Source of the DNA: Vibrio marisflavi CECT 7928
Lineage (GTDB): Bacteria; Pseudomonadota; Gammaproteobacteria; Enterobacterales; Vibrionaceae
Length of the DNA stretch: 64,000 nt
NCBI RefSeq assembly: GCF_921294215.1
Contig: NZ_CAKLDM010000002.1
Location: 1,240,001-1,304,000, forward strand
Direction: 5' to 3'
In this document: positions 20,518-29,087 of the stretch, piece after piece
How positions within the stretch are numbered: the first letter of the stretch is position 1
Layout of the letters: the number at the start of each line of letters is the position of its first letter
The notes under the pieces: model-generated
What the model saw: the letters and a program-made list of their open reading frames with translations, nothing else
Database searches by the model: none
What the model was told of the DNA's origin: nothing
Position numbers and translations under genes: made by a program

Positions 20518-21774
20518 CTACTCTATAATTAGGCTGTCAAAGTCACACTGAGACTTACTCTTAATGCGAGCATAATTTCTAGCTAGCATAGATGTGCCAA
20601 CTAAAAACCAAAAATATGGCCTCATATAATTAGATTCGATATTTAGAGAAAGACAAAGAACTATAAATGACAAACCCAATATTTTAAATTCTTTCATATC
20701 AACTGATTTTAAAACAATAAATAGCCTTATATTCCAAATAACAAATATAAAGCATACAAGCCAACCACAAGTTGCTGCTATTTGGAGATACATATTTATT
20801 GCAGGGTAACCTTCTGGGTTCAGAAACCATGGCCATTTTTTTTTCAACACTGGATAGTTTCTATTATTTTCTATATGTGCAGTATAAGTCCCAATACCAA
20901 CACCTAATGGGTTACTTTTAGCCACCTCATATGCCAGCTGTGCTCTCGGCCATCGGTTTCCAGTCCTTGCTAAAAAATAAATCAGTGCTCCACTATCAGT
21001 TTTAGAATCAACCATTTTACTATACGTTATTGAAACTAAACCTCCTGGGTTTACTGCCTTGTTTATTTGCAAAGCACCCAATATAACCATGGCAAGAACA
21101 AGTATCTTCAATAATGTTACTAGCTTTCTTTTTGATGCAAATGTCAAAATCACAGCTAGAGATATTCCAATAGATAGAAACATTGTTGCTGATTTAGATG
21201 AATGGACAAATAAACACAATACAAACAAATCGAAAAACATATACTTCTTATCAACAATAACAGAATATAAAACGAACATTAGATAAGGGATTAAATAAAG
21301 AGAAAAATACGATGGCTCATATAACAAACCAGAGGCTCTAGATTGAAAACCAAATAATACCACAAAAAAGGAAGCTATAATTTGAACTCGATACGATATT
21401 ATAATTCCTTTGAAAAAAAATCTAAACTTACCATTATCCAAAGGAATAGTTGTAGCAACACCAGATATGCATAAAAACAAGAAAAACATCCAAAAGATAT
21501 ATATAATGCTTTTTATTAAATTTTCAGAATAAACCAAGGATGGCAAGGAAAACACTATGAAAGACAGAAAGAAAAATAAGTCTTCTCTTGAAATCCGTAT
21601 CTTACTTTTTTGTACCAAAAATATTACGAAAAAGGCTAAAAAAGACAGTCGGAAAGCCATCCCAGATACGTGAACCTGAGGTTTATCCATCGATAGCAAC
21701 AGCATAAAAATAAGGCCATAAGTTAATAATAAAAACTCCTTTTTATTAACAAGCATTGATTTATTTACGAACAT
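20518..21774 (-). CDS. wzy: Putative polysaccharide polymerase (Wzy-like)
   Basis: About 418 residues with 10-12 hydrophobic helices and a long polar loop near residues 240-310 that contains RTGNRWPRAQLAYEVAKSNP and GVGIGTY, in the manner of O-antigen polymerase/ligase (Wzy_C) proteins. Position between wzz and glycosyltransferases supports Wzy. These proteins share little sequence, so the call rests on topology, loop motif and context. ATG 21774 is chosen over a TTG four codons upstream; the ribosome-binding site is weak. It is very AT-rich compared with manC/manB. Confidence 0.75.
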   Translation of the reverse strand: MFVNKSMLVNKKEFLLLTYGLIFMLLLSMDKPQVHVSGMAFRLSFLAFFVIFLVQKSKIRISREDLFFFLSFIVFSLPSLVYSENLIKSIIYIFWMFFLFLCISGVATTIPLDNGKFRFFFKGIIISYRVQIIASFFVVLFGFQSRASGLLYEPSYFSLYLIPYLMFVLYSVIVDKKYMFFDLFVLCLFVHSSKSATMFLSIGISLAVILTFASKRKLVTLLKILVLAMVILGALQINKAVNPGGLVSITYSKMVDSKTDSGALIYFLARTGNRWPRAQLAYEVAKSNPLGVGIGTYTAHIENNRNYPVLKKKWPWFLNPEGYPAINMYLQIAATCGWLVCFIFVIWNIRLFIVLKSVDMKEFKILGLSFIVLCLSLNIESNYMRPYFWFLVGTSMLARNYARIKSKSQCDFDSLIIE

Positions 21775-21931
21775 GTCACTATCCAAAAAAAATAAATTGT
21801 CAAAAATAAATTAATTAATTAGTAAGAGAGCATTCAGTCTGGTTTTTACTTAAAAAAGCCAAAGTGTATATAATACTGATTATCATAGATAAACTCTTCA
21901 CTAAATAATTATTATCAAAAAACTTAAAATA

Positions 21932-22885
21932 CTATATAACTCTTCGAATCCAAACGAATGAACAGGAAAGAATCAAACCTAAAAACATGCTTGCGATAAC
22001 TATAAGTAAACGATGTGGTTTTACCTTTTCCTGAGGAACATCAGCCCGGTCAATTGTCTGAAAAGCATATTCATTCTGGGCTTCTGCCAACATTAACTGT
22101 TTAGTTTGTTGCTCAATTAGCTTATTAAATGTCGTGACCATATCAGTTACTGAAGTTTTACTTAGTTGTTCTTCTAAATATTTAATGTTCCTTTTAGTTG
22201 AGTCTATTTTACGAACTTTCATCCAATGATTGATATCTTCTACCAACCATGTAGCCCACTTTTCCGCAAGATAAGGGGATTTTAAGTTAATAGATAGGCT
22301 TATAAACCCTGTTTCCTTATCTGTTTTAATCGAGAGTATCTTGCTGAAAGCTTTATACGCATCACTTGCTGTTGGTTTATTGGACTCATTATAGAATTGC
22401 TTACCATGCCAAGTATTTGTTTTTGAATCATAAATATCCGAATTAAATACAAGTTGATTATTCTTCTCATTCCATTTCTTTAATGCCATTAACTCGGGTA
22501 ACAAATGATGCTGACTAATAAATTCATTTATAAATTCTCTAGATTTTAAACTAGCAATCGCAATATCGGTCGTGTTGTCACCTTGCTGCCCTAGTTTAAT
22601 GCCTGCAAGTGAAGCTAACCCACCAAATTGATTTGCCATAGCGCTTATCTCTGTTCGATCTTGCGTTGGGGCCAATAAAACCGTTGATTGGTAAATATTA
22701 GGCAAAAATAAGCTAAAAATTATGCCAGCTAACGTAAATAAAAAAGTAACAGCAGTGATTAATTTTTTCTTTTCCCACAATGCAGAAAATAGTGAAAGTA
22801 AGTCAATCATGTCGTTACCTGAATTATCCTGCGTGTATGTATTAATATCATGAGATTGTTTCACTTTGTTATCTACCTGATTCAT
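21932..22885 (-). CDS. wzz: Wzz-family polysaccharide chain-length determinant (OtnB-like)
   Basis: Inner-membrane polysaccharide co-polymerase of 317 residues. N-terminal helix after residue 38 (LITAVTFLFTLAGIIFSLFLP), a periplasmic alpha/beta domain with coiled coil, and a C-terminal helix (RLLIVIASMFLGLILSCSFVW) preceded by the Pro-rich ADVPQEKVKPHR. The protein ends just after the second helix, so it has no cytoplasmic tyrosine-kinase domain as in Wzc. It sets chain length together with Wzy. Similar to OtnB/Wzz next to OtnA/WbfF in V. cholerae O139-type loci. ATG start. Confidence 0.92.
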   Translation of the reverse strand: MNQVDNKVKQSHDINTYTQDNSGNDMIDLLSLFSALWEKKKLITAVTFLFTLAGIIFSLFLPNIYQSTVLLAPTQDRTEISAMANQFGGLASLAGIKLGQQGDNTTDIAIASLKSREFINEFISQHHLLPELMALKKWNEKNNQLVFNSDIYDSKTNTWHGKQFYNESNKPTASDAYKAFSKILSIKTDKETGFISLSINLKSPYLAEKWATWLVEDINHWMKVRKIDSTKRNIKYLEEQLSKTSVTDMVTTFNKLIEQQTKQLMLAEAQNEYAFQTIDRADVPQEKVKPHRLLIVIASMFLGLILSCSFVWIRRVI

Positions 22886-23046
22886 AAGCTTATCTATCTA
22901 AGTTATGTCAATTAACAATACGTAAATTATTAATATCTGATTTTTTAGTATATCGATTATCAAAAGAGGTTTTATTGGCATGATTTGTACCCAACAAACG
23001 CACAACTTCTAATTCAGTACTAATCTACACTCTTTTGACTCTAATC

Positions 23047-23080
23047 AGCTTGTTAGCAGCCTTACGACTGCTAACAAGCT
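23047..23080 (-). terminator. Hairpin between OPX and wzz genes, possible attenuator
   Basis: Perfect 13-bp inverted repeat AGCTTGTTAGCAG / CTGCTAACAAGCT with an 8-base loop, nine bases past the OPX stop codon. No clear T-tract follows on the minus strand, so it may stabilise the upstream message or reduce read-through rather than terminate fully. Confidence 0.55.
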
Positions 23081-23088
23081 TTCTACTA

Positions 23089-25782
23089 TTACTGAACTGC
23101 CTTCCAAGCAACTCCCATCTGATACAGCATCTGAGTTGCTGTACTCCATACACTTAAGCTGTCTAGGTAGTTACTGTTGATTGGCACAACAATTGTGTCA
23201 CCTGGGTGCAGTGAATCATCTTTACGACTAAACCAGTAAGAGTTATTTGGTAGCATCACTGAGCCATTTGCGCGGATTACATACATGCGATCTTTGTCTG
23301 CTTGCACCTTAGTGCCGCCTGCTTTACTGATATAGTCACTTAAGCTTTCACGTGGGTCATAAACAAAGCTTGCCGGGAACTGTACTTGCCCTACTACGCT
23401 AATTACGTTCTGCTTAACTGGAACATAAAGTGTGTCGCCGTTTTGCAGCATCACGTCATCTTGCTTGTTCCCTTTGAGAATTGCAGGCAAGTTAATAACA
23501 AGTCGCCCGATAGGCTTAGCCGTTTGCAACTTATCAACAACTTTCATCGCTTCGTTTGGCGAGGTCGGGTATGACGCAACAGACGTTTGACGGCGTAAAG
23601 TCAGTTCTGCAATTTCTTGCTGCATCTGTGATTTCAGCATCTGCAATTTCGCAGCTTCCGATTTTTTCAAGCTTACTCGGCTAAGCACTGCACCATCTGC
23701 ATATGCAAAACGCGTTAAGCCACCAGCTCGCTTTATCACATCATCTAAAGTCTCACCCTGTTGAATGGTGTACGTTCCTGGGAATTTAACTGCGCCATCG
23801 AGCGTTACTGTGCTCTCTTCACGCCACTCTGGCTTCATAAAGACATTAATACGGTCTTTAGATTGCAGCTTAAAGTCATCAGCACTGTTTACATTCAGTG
23901 CTTTTCCAAGCTCAAAGTTTTTGTGTGTAATATGTTGCTGGCCGTTAACGATTGCCACACGGCTCACTTCACCAGTGCGTAAATCAGCAGATTCAACTAG
24001 GCCACCAGCTGCAGTGATCAAATCACTCAATTTGTAATTGACACTCAACGGGTATACACCGGGATATCGAACTGCGCCACTTACCTCAACGACCTGAACT
24101 GGCTGCGAAGGCGTCGCCTGTTGTCTTAGTTCGTCGATTACCGGAGCTAACAAAACCGTACGCGAATAATCAGAGGATTTTTCGCCGATTGTTTTTTTCT
24201 CAAGCGACTGCAAACTCAAACTTTTTAAAGAGTCTTTTGACAAACTCGTGTGCTGGTTCTTCTGATTACTTAGATCTGAGCTACTACTATTCGAAGTTAC
24301 GCTATTTGCGTCTGCACTATTTGTATCGCTGCTGGTCGAGTTTGCGCTAGCGTTGTTTTGGTCTAAAGCACTCTGTGCTTCACTAAATACCAAAATCTCA
24401 TCTCTATTTTGCAACGCTAGATTTGCAGCGCTTTTAGGGTTAGTGATCGCATCTTTCAGGTTAAACTGATACGTTACAATGTCACCTTGCATATCAATCT
24501 GACGAACCAGCAAAGCGTAATTTAAATCAACATGATCGCGTAATGAGGAGTTCACCGAATTAAGTACATCAGAGATATGCATCCCTTTATGGAACTGATA
24601 GTCTCCAGGACGAACTACCGCACCCTTAACTTGGATATAACTAGTTAACTGGGTGTTTTTGTCATTGATTTTTAAACTATCACCATTTTCAAGCTTGAAA
24701 TCACGATCTGCATGTTCTGCAAGATTTAGCGTAAATACTTTAATGCCACTGTTTGTCTGGCGTTTCACCGTGATGTGATTTTGGCTTCCTGTCGCTGTAA
24801 TTCCCCCAGCATCATGAATCGCTTGAGAAAGCGTCTCTCCACTTTTTAATTCATAGATTGCTGGACGTTGTACTGCTCCGTTGATATTAACAGTAGCGCC
24901 TTTCGCTGGAATGAAAACAACGTCTCCCGCGCGAAGACGGATATCTTGTTTTGAATTACCGTTGAGTAGCATTTGATAAAGGTCGAAACGTTCCACTAAC
25001 TTTCCGTGACGCTTCACTTCGATGTTTCTCAGAGTTCCAACTGTGTCAATGCCGCCTGCAGCAATCAAAGCCTGTGATACAGTAGTTAGAGAGTTGACAT
25101 TGTAAGCACCCGGTTGATACGCATCCCCCAACACGAATACCGGAATAGTGCGTAATGTACCCATGCTTACAGAGATCTTATTACCTATCATTTGCTCTGA
25201 AACTCTTACTGTTAGCGCCTGTTTCAGTTCATGAAAACTTTGCCCAGCGACAGAAATAGGTCCTAAGCCAGGAAAGTCAATCTCTCCATTGCGACCCACA
25301 TCTAAACTGTAGCTATGGTTATCTTTACCATAAATTTGAATTTTGATCTCATCGCCGGGGCCAATCACGTAGTCATTCGGCACTGGAATATCGTTCAATG
25401 GCGTATTACTGGTCGGTTGGCCAGCAAAAACGTCATAACCAAATGGTTTCAGTTTTTGACTTTGATATGGTTGCGATGATAAATCTTGACTCCGCTGGCT
25501 CTTATCTTGGTAGTTAACAGTGCGTGGCAAAATAGTCGGCGCTGAATTTGCCTTCGCCGACTGTGCATCGCTGCCAGTGCTTGGGCTAAACTGGCTTAAA
25601 TCAACACCATATTGTTTAGCTAATGCCATTTGCTCAGACTTTGGCAGAGACTTAAATTCAGAGATCTGCGAAGCAGTTGGCGTGAACGCCATGGCTGTTC
25701 CTGTGAACAAAATCAAACCACACAAAGCAAAAACTGCTTTTTTAAGCGTATGGTCTAACACTTTGATTGATATTTTTCTCAT
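23089..25782 (-). CDS. wbfF: Large SLBB-repeat outer-membrane polysaccharide export protein (OtnA/WbfF type)
   Basis: 897 residues, more than twice the length of Wza. Signal peptide ends at AMA (30-32). A Poly_export domain follows (PVPNDYVIGPGDEIKIQIYG to about 215), then a series of SLBB/soluble-ligand-binding repeats, each with the form VxGAVxxPGxY (for example EVSGAVRYPGVYPL, TLDGAVKFPGTYTI, SVVGQVQFPASFVY). A Ser/Asn/Asp/Thr-rich linker lies at about 472-507. There is no lipobox Cys, unlike Wza. It is expected to form the translocation channel together with Wzz and Wzi. Likely first or second gene of the operon; eight bases... nine-base gap to wzi. Confidence 0.92.
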   Translation of the reverse strand: MRKISIKVLDHTLKKAVFALCGLILFTGTAMAFTPTASQISEFKSLPKSEQMALAKQYGVDLSQFSPSTGSDAQSAKANSAPTILPRTVNYQDKSQRSQDLSSQPYQSQKLKPFGYDVFAGQPTSNTPLNDIPVPNDYVIGPGDEIKIQIYGKDNHSYSLDVGRNGEIDFPGLGPISVAGQSFHELKQALTVRVSEQMIGNKISVSMGTLRTIPVFVLGDAYQPGAYNVNSLTTVSQALIAAGGIDTVGTLRNIEVKRHGKLVERFDLYQMLLNGNSKQDIRLRAGDVVFIPAKGATVNINGAVQRPAIYELKSGETLSQAIHDAGGITATGSQNHITVKRQTNSGIKVFTLNLAEHADRDFKLENGDSLKINDKNTQLTSYIQVKGAVVRPGDYQFHKGMHISDVLNSVNSSLRDHVDLNYALLVRQIDMQGDIVTYQFNLKDAITNPKSAANLALQNRDEILVFSEAQSALDQNNASANSTSSDTNSADANSVTSNSSSSDLSNQKNQHTSLSKDSLKSLSLQSLEKKTIGEKSSDYSRTVLLAPVIDELRQQATPSQPVQVVEVSGAVRYPGVYPLSVNYKLSDLITAAGGLVESADLRTGEVSRVAIVNGQQHITHKNFELGKALNVNSADDFKLQSKDRINVFMKPEWREESTVTLDGAVKFPGTYTIQQGETLDDVIKRAGGLTRFAYADGAVLSRVSLKKSEAAKLQMLKSQMQQEIAELTLRRQTSVASYPTSPNEAMKVVDKLQTAKPIGRLVINLPAILKGNKQDDVMLQNGDTLYVPVKQNVISVVGQVQFPASFVYDPRESLSDYISKAGGTKVQADKDRMYVIRANGSVMLPNNSYWFSRKDDSLHPGDTIVVPINSNYLDSLSVWSTATQMLYQMGVAWKAVQ

Positions 25783-25791
25783 AACTTTACT

Positions 25792-27114
25792 CTACTCTGA
25801 AAAACGAAAGTCCCAGCCAATCCACATTGCCAAGCGATCACCATCGACTCGCTGTGTACGATAATCGCCTCCTAGGTGCAATCGTCCTTTCCATAGGGGG
25901 AGCTGATACTCCAAAGAAGTTTGATAGAACATCGAATCATTGATTGGACTAACTCGATGAACAAAAAGTTGTAATTGTTGATCATTGCTAAACAGAAGAT
26001 AACCGCCTGCAGACCAAAGTGAATCTACGTTTTGGTCGTTGATAGATAAACTATCATTGACCATCAAATAAGGGTCATCAGAGCTCTCTGAGTAGTAAGA
26101 ACCATGAAGCTTTTGTCGCTCTACAACAATGTGAGCCTGCTGCCCTAAAACAAACCAACTACTTTCCCAACCATATAGGTAACTGGAAAGTTCAGCTTGA
26201 GATTCAGTACTCGCTATCTGTCCATACAGCCCTTGGCTTACCTCTCCTACAGTAGGAAGTTGCAAACGCATATCTAGGCTAGTCTGACGTTTAGCACTTG
26301 CTTCATTGTCTGCGACAACATTTGGAAATTCTTCATAAGCTTTCTTATCAGAAGCCCCCCAATAACTTTGGAAAGAGCCACCGAGCTCTAGCCACTGCAC
26401 GGGGCGGCTCATGACTCGTGTTCCCCATAAGTAATTGTTTGGCGAACCGGAATCTAACTTCCCTACCAGCGATATAATTGACCAATCACCCAAGGCCAGA
26501 TTATTTAAACCAAAGCGAGAAATTGATACGGCAGGGATTGGATAACTATTTTGCGACCAAGTTAAACTAGACTGCCAACCTGGTCCCCACCATCGTTCTA
26601 GCTCACCGGCAGAAAAAGTGTATTGCCCTTGTGCCATCGCAATGTAACTTCCTTGGTAATTGAAATCCTTACTGCCATCAGCTTGCTTGGCATAGTTGGC
26701 ATTTAAACGATATGAGTAGTTTGCGTCAGTCGACTCGTAGCTTGAATAGACACCCCACTCATCACGAGAAAAAGCGCCATATCCCAAATTGTATGGTCTT
26801 TGTGTACCACTCATCATTTTAAGATGTGAATTACCACGACCTAAACGTGCATCATTGTAAAAATGCTTAACGTAACGATAAGAAAGCTCTAGATAGGCTG
26901 GTAGCGTTGTTGGGTCGATCTGTTCTAGGTCGTCGCTAATCAATGCCCATTGTAGCGGAAACGTCGTGAGAGGGGCTTTAATATAACCAGCATCAGCTAG
27001 TTGCTGGAGATTCACCCTGAGCATGGAATTGTCTGGCTCAACCCAAGGTGTGGCTGTAGCGTACCATGATACGCTGATAAATAATCCAATCAGTATTGCT
27101 TTTGTAAAGCGCAC
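25792..27114 (-). CDS. wzi: Wzi-type outer-membrane capsule assembly protein (WbfE-like)
   Basis: 440 residues, signal peptide ending around ATA/TP (20-22), then a helical N-terminal part (LRVNLQQLADAGYIKAPLTTFPLQWA) and a C-terminal beta-barrel ending in Phe-rich LAMWIGWDFRFSE. Matches the capsule assembly Wzi family, a lectin-like barrel that holds group 1/4-type polysaccharide at the cell surface. The start is GTG with GAGGG seven bases upstream. First gene of the minus-strand polysaccharide operon and divergent from yjbE. V. cholerae O139-type loci have an equivalent gene (wbfE) directly before the OPX gene. Confidence 0.88.
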   Translation of the reverse strand: MRFTKAILIGLFISVSWYATATPWVEPDNSMLRVNLQQLADAGYIKAPLTTFPLQWALISDDLEQIDPTTLPAYLELSYRYVKHFYNDARLGRGNSHLKMMSGTQRPYNLGYGAFSRDEWGVYSSYESTDANYSYRLNANYAKQADGSKDFNYQGSYIAMAQGQYTFSAGELERWWGPGWQSSLTWSQNSYPIPAVSISRFGLNNLALGDWSIISLVGKLDSGSPNNYLWGTRVMSRPVQWLELGGSFQSYWGASDKKAYEEFPNVVADNEASAKRQTSLDMRLQLPTVGEVSQGLYGQIASTESQAELSSYLYGWESSWFVLGQQAHIVVERQKLHGSYYSESSDDPYLMVNDSLSINDQNVDSLWSAGGYLLFSNDQQLQLFVHRVSPINDSMFYQTSLEYQLPLWKGRLHLGGDYRTQRVDGDRLAMWIGWDFRFSE

Positions 27115-28057
27115 CTGAAACCCTCAAAAATAGCAAAAACAACGCCTAAACAAACTAAGGCTAATCGTAAATCAAACAAAAACTGCTGTTTCAATGGGAG
27201 TCTCGGTGTATCACGAATGTCTATCATAATTTCACTTGATAAGCACACATTCGTGGAAACTTATAACATCAGACCTATACCTTTCACTTCACCAATTTAA
27301 TTAACTAGTTGTTAATTAAATTAACAGTCGAAATAAGGTGTTGCCTAATTGTAAACTTACCTAACAAAAATTAAATCACACGATACTTATGTTTTTACTC
27401 AATTTTTCGCCGCGAATTATATATACCGCCTAGGCGATTACAACTAATGGAATCATTGTTTGCATAAATAACACCGCAAGATTAGTACTATTAAATAATT
27501 GATAGTTATATATTTAAAGACTTAAAAGAAGTAATACTGAAGCTAATCTAGGGCTAACTTTAGCACTATCTTGGTTGCTATTTACCCATCACGCTAAGTA
27601 CTCTTCTTGCAAGTAAATATCGCCGTTATATTCACGTGATGAATCAGCTTAAATCAACATAGAGCCACAGCTAAACATGTGGTCTGTACATCGTGTCGAT
27701 TCCAATTCCTAGTATCGCTGCCTGTTTTATTGGCCTGACGTTTCAGTACAGAATATAGGCAATATCTAATTCTATGATATAAATTTGTAGTAATACGTCA
27801 CACTTCACACGCTCCTTATTAACCAATAATAGAGAGTGCAATTACAATACTTGTAGCCGTAATGGCTATAATATTATTTTTTAGAGCAACTAGATTTTCA
27901 ATCTGATTGCCACAAAGGTTTTAGTTTTCAGGAAGCATACGTTTAAGCTGGACATTTATATTCAAATAGTTTACTTCTATTATTGAAAAAGGCTTATTTA
28001 TTCGTTGTAAAATAAGCTCTTATCAAACCACACATTGTTCATTTAATGGAGTAAGAC
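27115..28057. other. Long divergent regulatory region between wzi and yjbE
   Basis: 943 bases without a recognisable gene on either strand, AT-rich, separating two divergent polysaccharide operons. It contains a perfect 12-bp inverted repeat (own entry) and a 10-bp palindrome CGCCTAGGCG at 27427-27436. I found no ops/JUMPstart element (GGCGGTAGCG) on either strand and no good sigma-54 box. The length suggests several regulator sites or an unannotated RNA. Confidence 0.6.
27294..27322. repeat. Perfect 12-bp inverted repeat, probable regulator site
   Basis: AATTTAATTAAC / GTTAATTAAATT with a 5-base spacer. It lies about 180 bases upstream of wzi and 736 before yjbE. All-AT arms make it a poor terminator and a reasonable dimeric-regulator site; the regulator is unknown. 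Confidence 0.6.
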
Positions 28058-28315
28058 ATGAGCAAATTAGTCACCTCAGTATTTTTATCTTTTCTTTTCA
28101 CCTCTTCCGTATTTGCTGAAACGACAACTACAGCAACAACCGCTGCATCAACTGCATCTGGCGGAGCTGCAGGTAGTTCTGCTGCAACTGCAGCTGCAGT
28201 AGGCACAGTTTCACCAACAGCTATTACTGTTGTTGGCGCAGCCGTTGCCGGCGTTGCCGTTGCTGCAAGCAATGCTGGATCCGGTACATCAACGACCGTC
28301 ACTGCGGCTAACTAA
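28058..28315 (+). CDS. yjbE: YjbE/GfcA-like small exported Ala/Thr/Ser-rich protein
   Basis: 85 residues. The signal peptide MSKLVTSVFLSFLFTSSVFA is followed by a low-complexity tail of Thr, Ala, Ser and Gly (ETTTTATTAAST, GTSTTVTAAN). Composition, size and position before yjbFGH match E. coli YjbE, whose function is unknown. ATG with GGAGTAAG upstream. A GC-rich hairpin right after the gene may make its message more abundant than that of the downstream genes. Confidence 0.85.
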   Translation: MSKLVTSVFLSFLFTSSVFAETTTTATTAASTASGGAAGSSAATAAAVGTVSPTAITVVGAAVAGVAVAASNAGSGTSTTVTAAN

Positions 28316-28332
28316 CTAAGCACCTCTCAAAA

Positions 28333-28353
28333 GCAGCCGGCTAGCTCGGCTGT
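28333..28353 (+). terminator. Hairpin between yjbE and yjbF, possible attenuator
   Basis: Stem CAGCCG / CGGCTG (28334-28339 with 28347-28352, extendable by a G-U pair) around a 7-base loop, 18 bases past the yjbE stop. Only a short T-rich run (TCATTTAT) follows, so termination is probably partial. Confidence 0.5.
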
Positions 28354-28385
28354 CATTTATCTCGCATCTTCATAGCTGTAACTAT

Positions 28386-29087
28386 ATGAATACATTCTTG
28401 CGCTCTACTTTGTTATCTATTTTATTGGCAGCTTCTGGCTGTACGCAAACTACTCAAGACTTATCCGACTCCTTTACATTGGCGATCGCTGGGCCGCAAA
28501 ATAACCAAATATCGAAACAACAAATTGAAGAGATCCCTTATGCCAGTATTCTCGTCCAAAAAAAGGACACTCCACCAGCGTTACTGGTATTAGCTTGGGT
28601 TGAAGGTAACTCTGATTCTATAAGCAAACCGGCTTACATGAAATGGTTGTCAGCTAACAAGGAGCTATTCGTAACTCAATCTGGGCGCATTGTAAAAACT
28701 GTCAATTTACCTGAGAAGAACCTAGACCGTATCGAGTCCGAACTACCTGATCCTTTAACTTTAGGCCTAAATAAAAATACAACACCAAAAGACTGGTCAT
28801 TCTTAATCAGTTGGTCACCTGACTACCACGAGCAATACCCAGCGACCTCTCATTTTGAGGTAAAACAAGTCGAGCCTAGAAAACTAATCAGTGGAACAAG
28901 AAACCTATTGCACGTTGTTGAATACGTTTCAATTCCTCTAATTAACCAAGAATTAGTCAATAATTACTGGCTCGACCCGAAATCAGGGGAAGTGGTTACA
29001 AGTATACAAACTCCAGCTCCCAATATGCCTTCATTCACTCTTACGACAGCAAAACCCTATATCAATAAAGAAGGTGACTCTCTATGA
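28386..29087 (+). CDS. yjbF: YjbF/GfcB-family outer-membrane lipoprotein
   Basis: 233 residues. The signal peptide ends with the lipobox LAASGC (Cys19). The rest matches the YjbF/YmcC/GfcB family, including IPYASILVQKKD near the start and HVVEYVSIPLINQELVNNYWLDPKSG near the end. GfcB-type proteins are needed for group 4 capsule export in E. coli, with unknown mechanism. The next gene starts within its stop codon (ATGA), so translation is coupled. Function in Vibrio is inferred; V. cholerae O139-type capsule regions carry related genes beside wbfE/wbfF. Confidence 0.9.
   Translation: MNTFLRSTLLSILLAASGCTQTTQDLSDSFTLAIAGPQNNQISKQQIEEIPYASILVQKKDTPPALLVLAWVEGNSDSISKPAYMKWLSANKELFVTQSGRIVKTVNLPEKNLDRIESELPDPLTLGLNKNTTPKDWSFLISWSPDYHEQYPATSHFEVKQVEPRKLISGTRNLLHVVEYVSIPLINQELVNNYWLDPKSGEVVTSIQTPAPNMPSFTLTTAKPYINKEGDSL

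Noticed and set aside
27131..27147. Sigma-54-like box (AGGCGTTGTTTTTGCT on the minus strand) before wzi
   Set aside because: Spacing is right, but the predicted start would leave about 7 bases before the GTG and place the ribosome-binding site outside the message; three -24 bases differ from consensus.
28039..28302. 87-codon minus-strand frame opposite yjbE
   Set aside because: It is a mirror of the Ala/Thr-rich repeat composition of yjbE; no ribosome-binding site and no family match.
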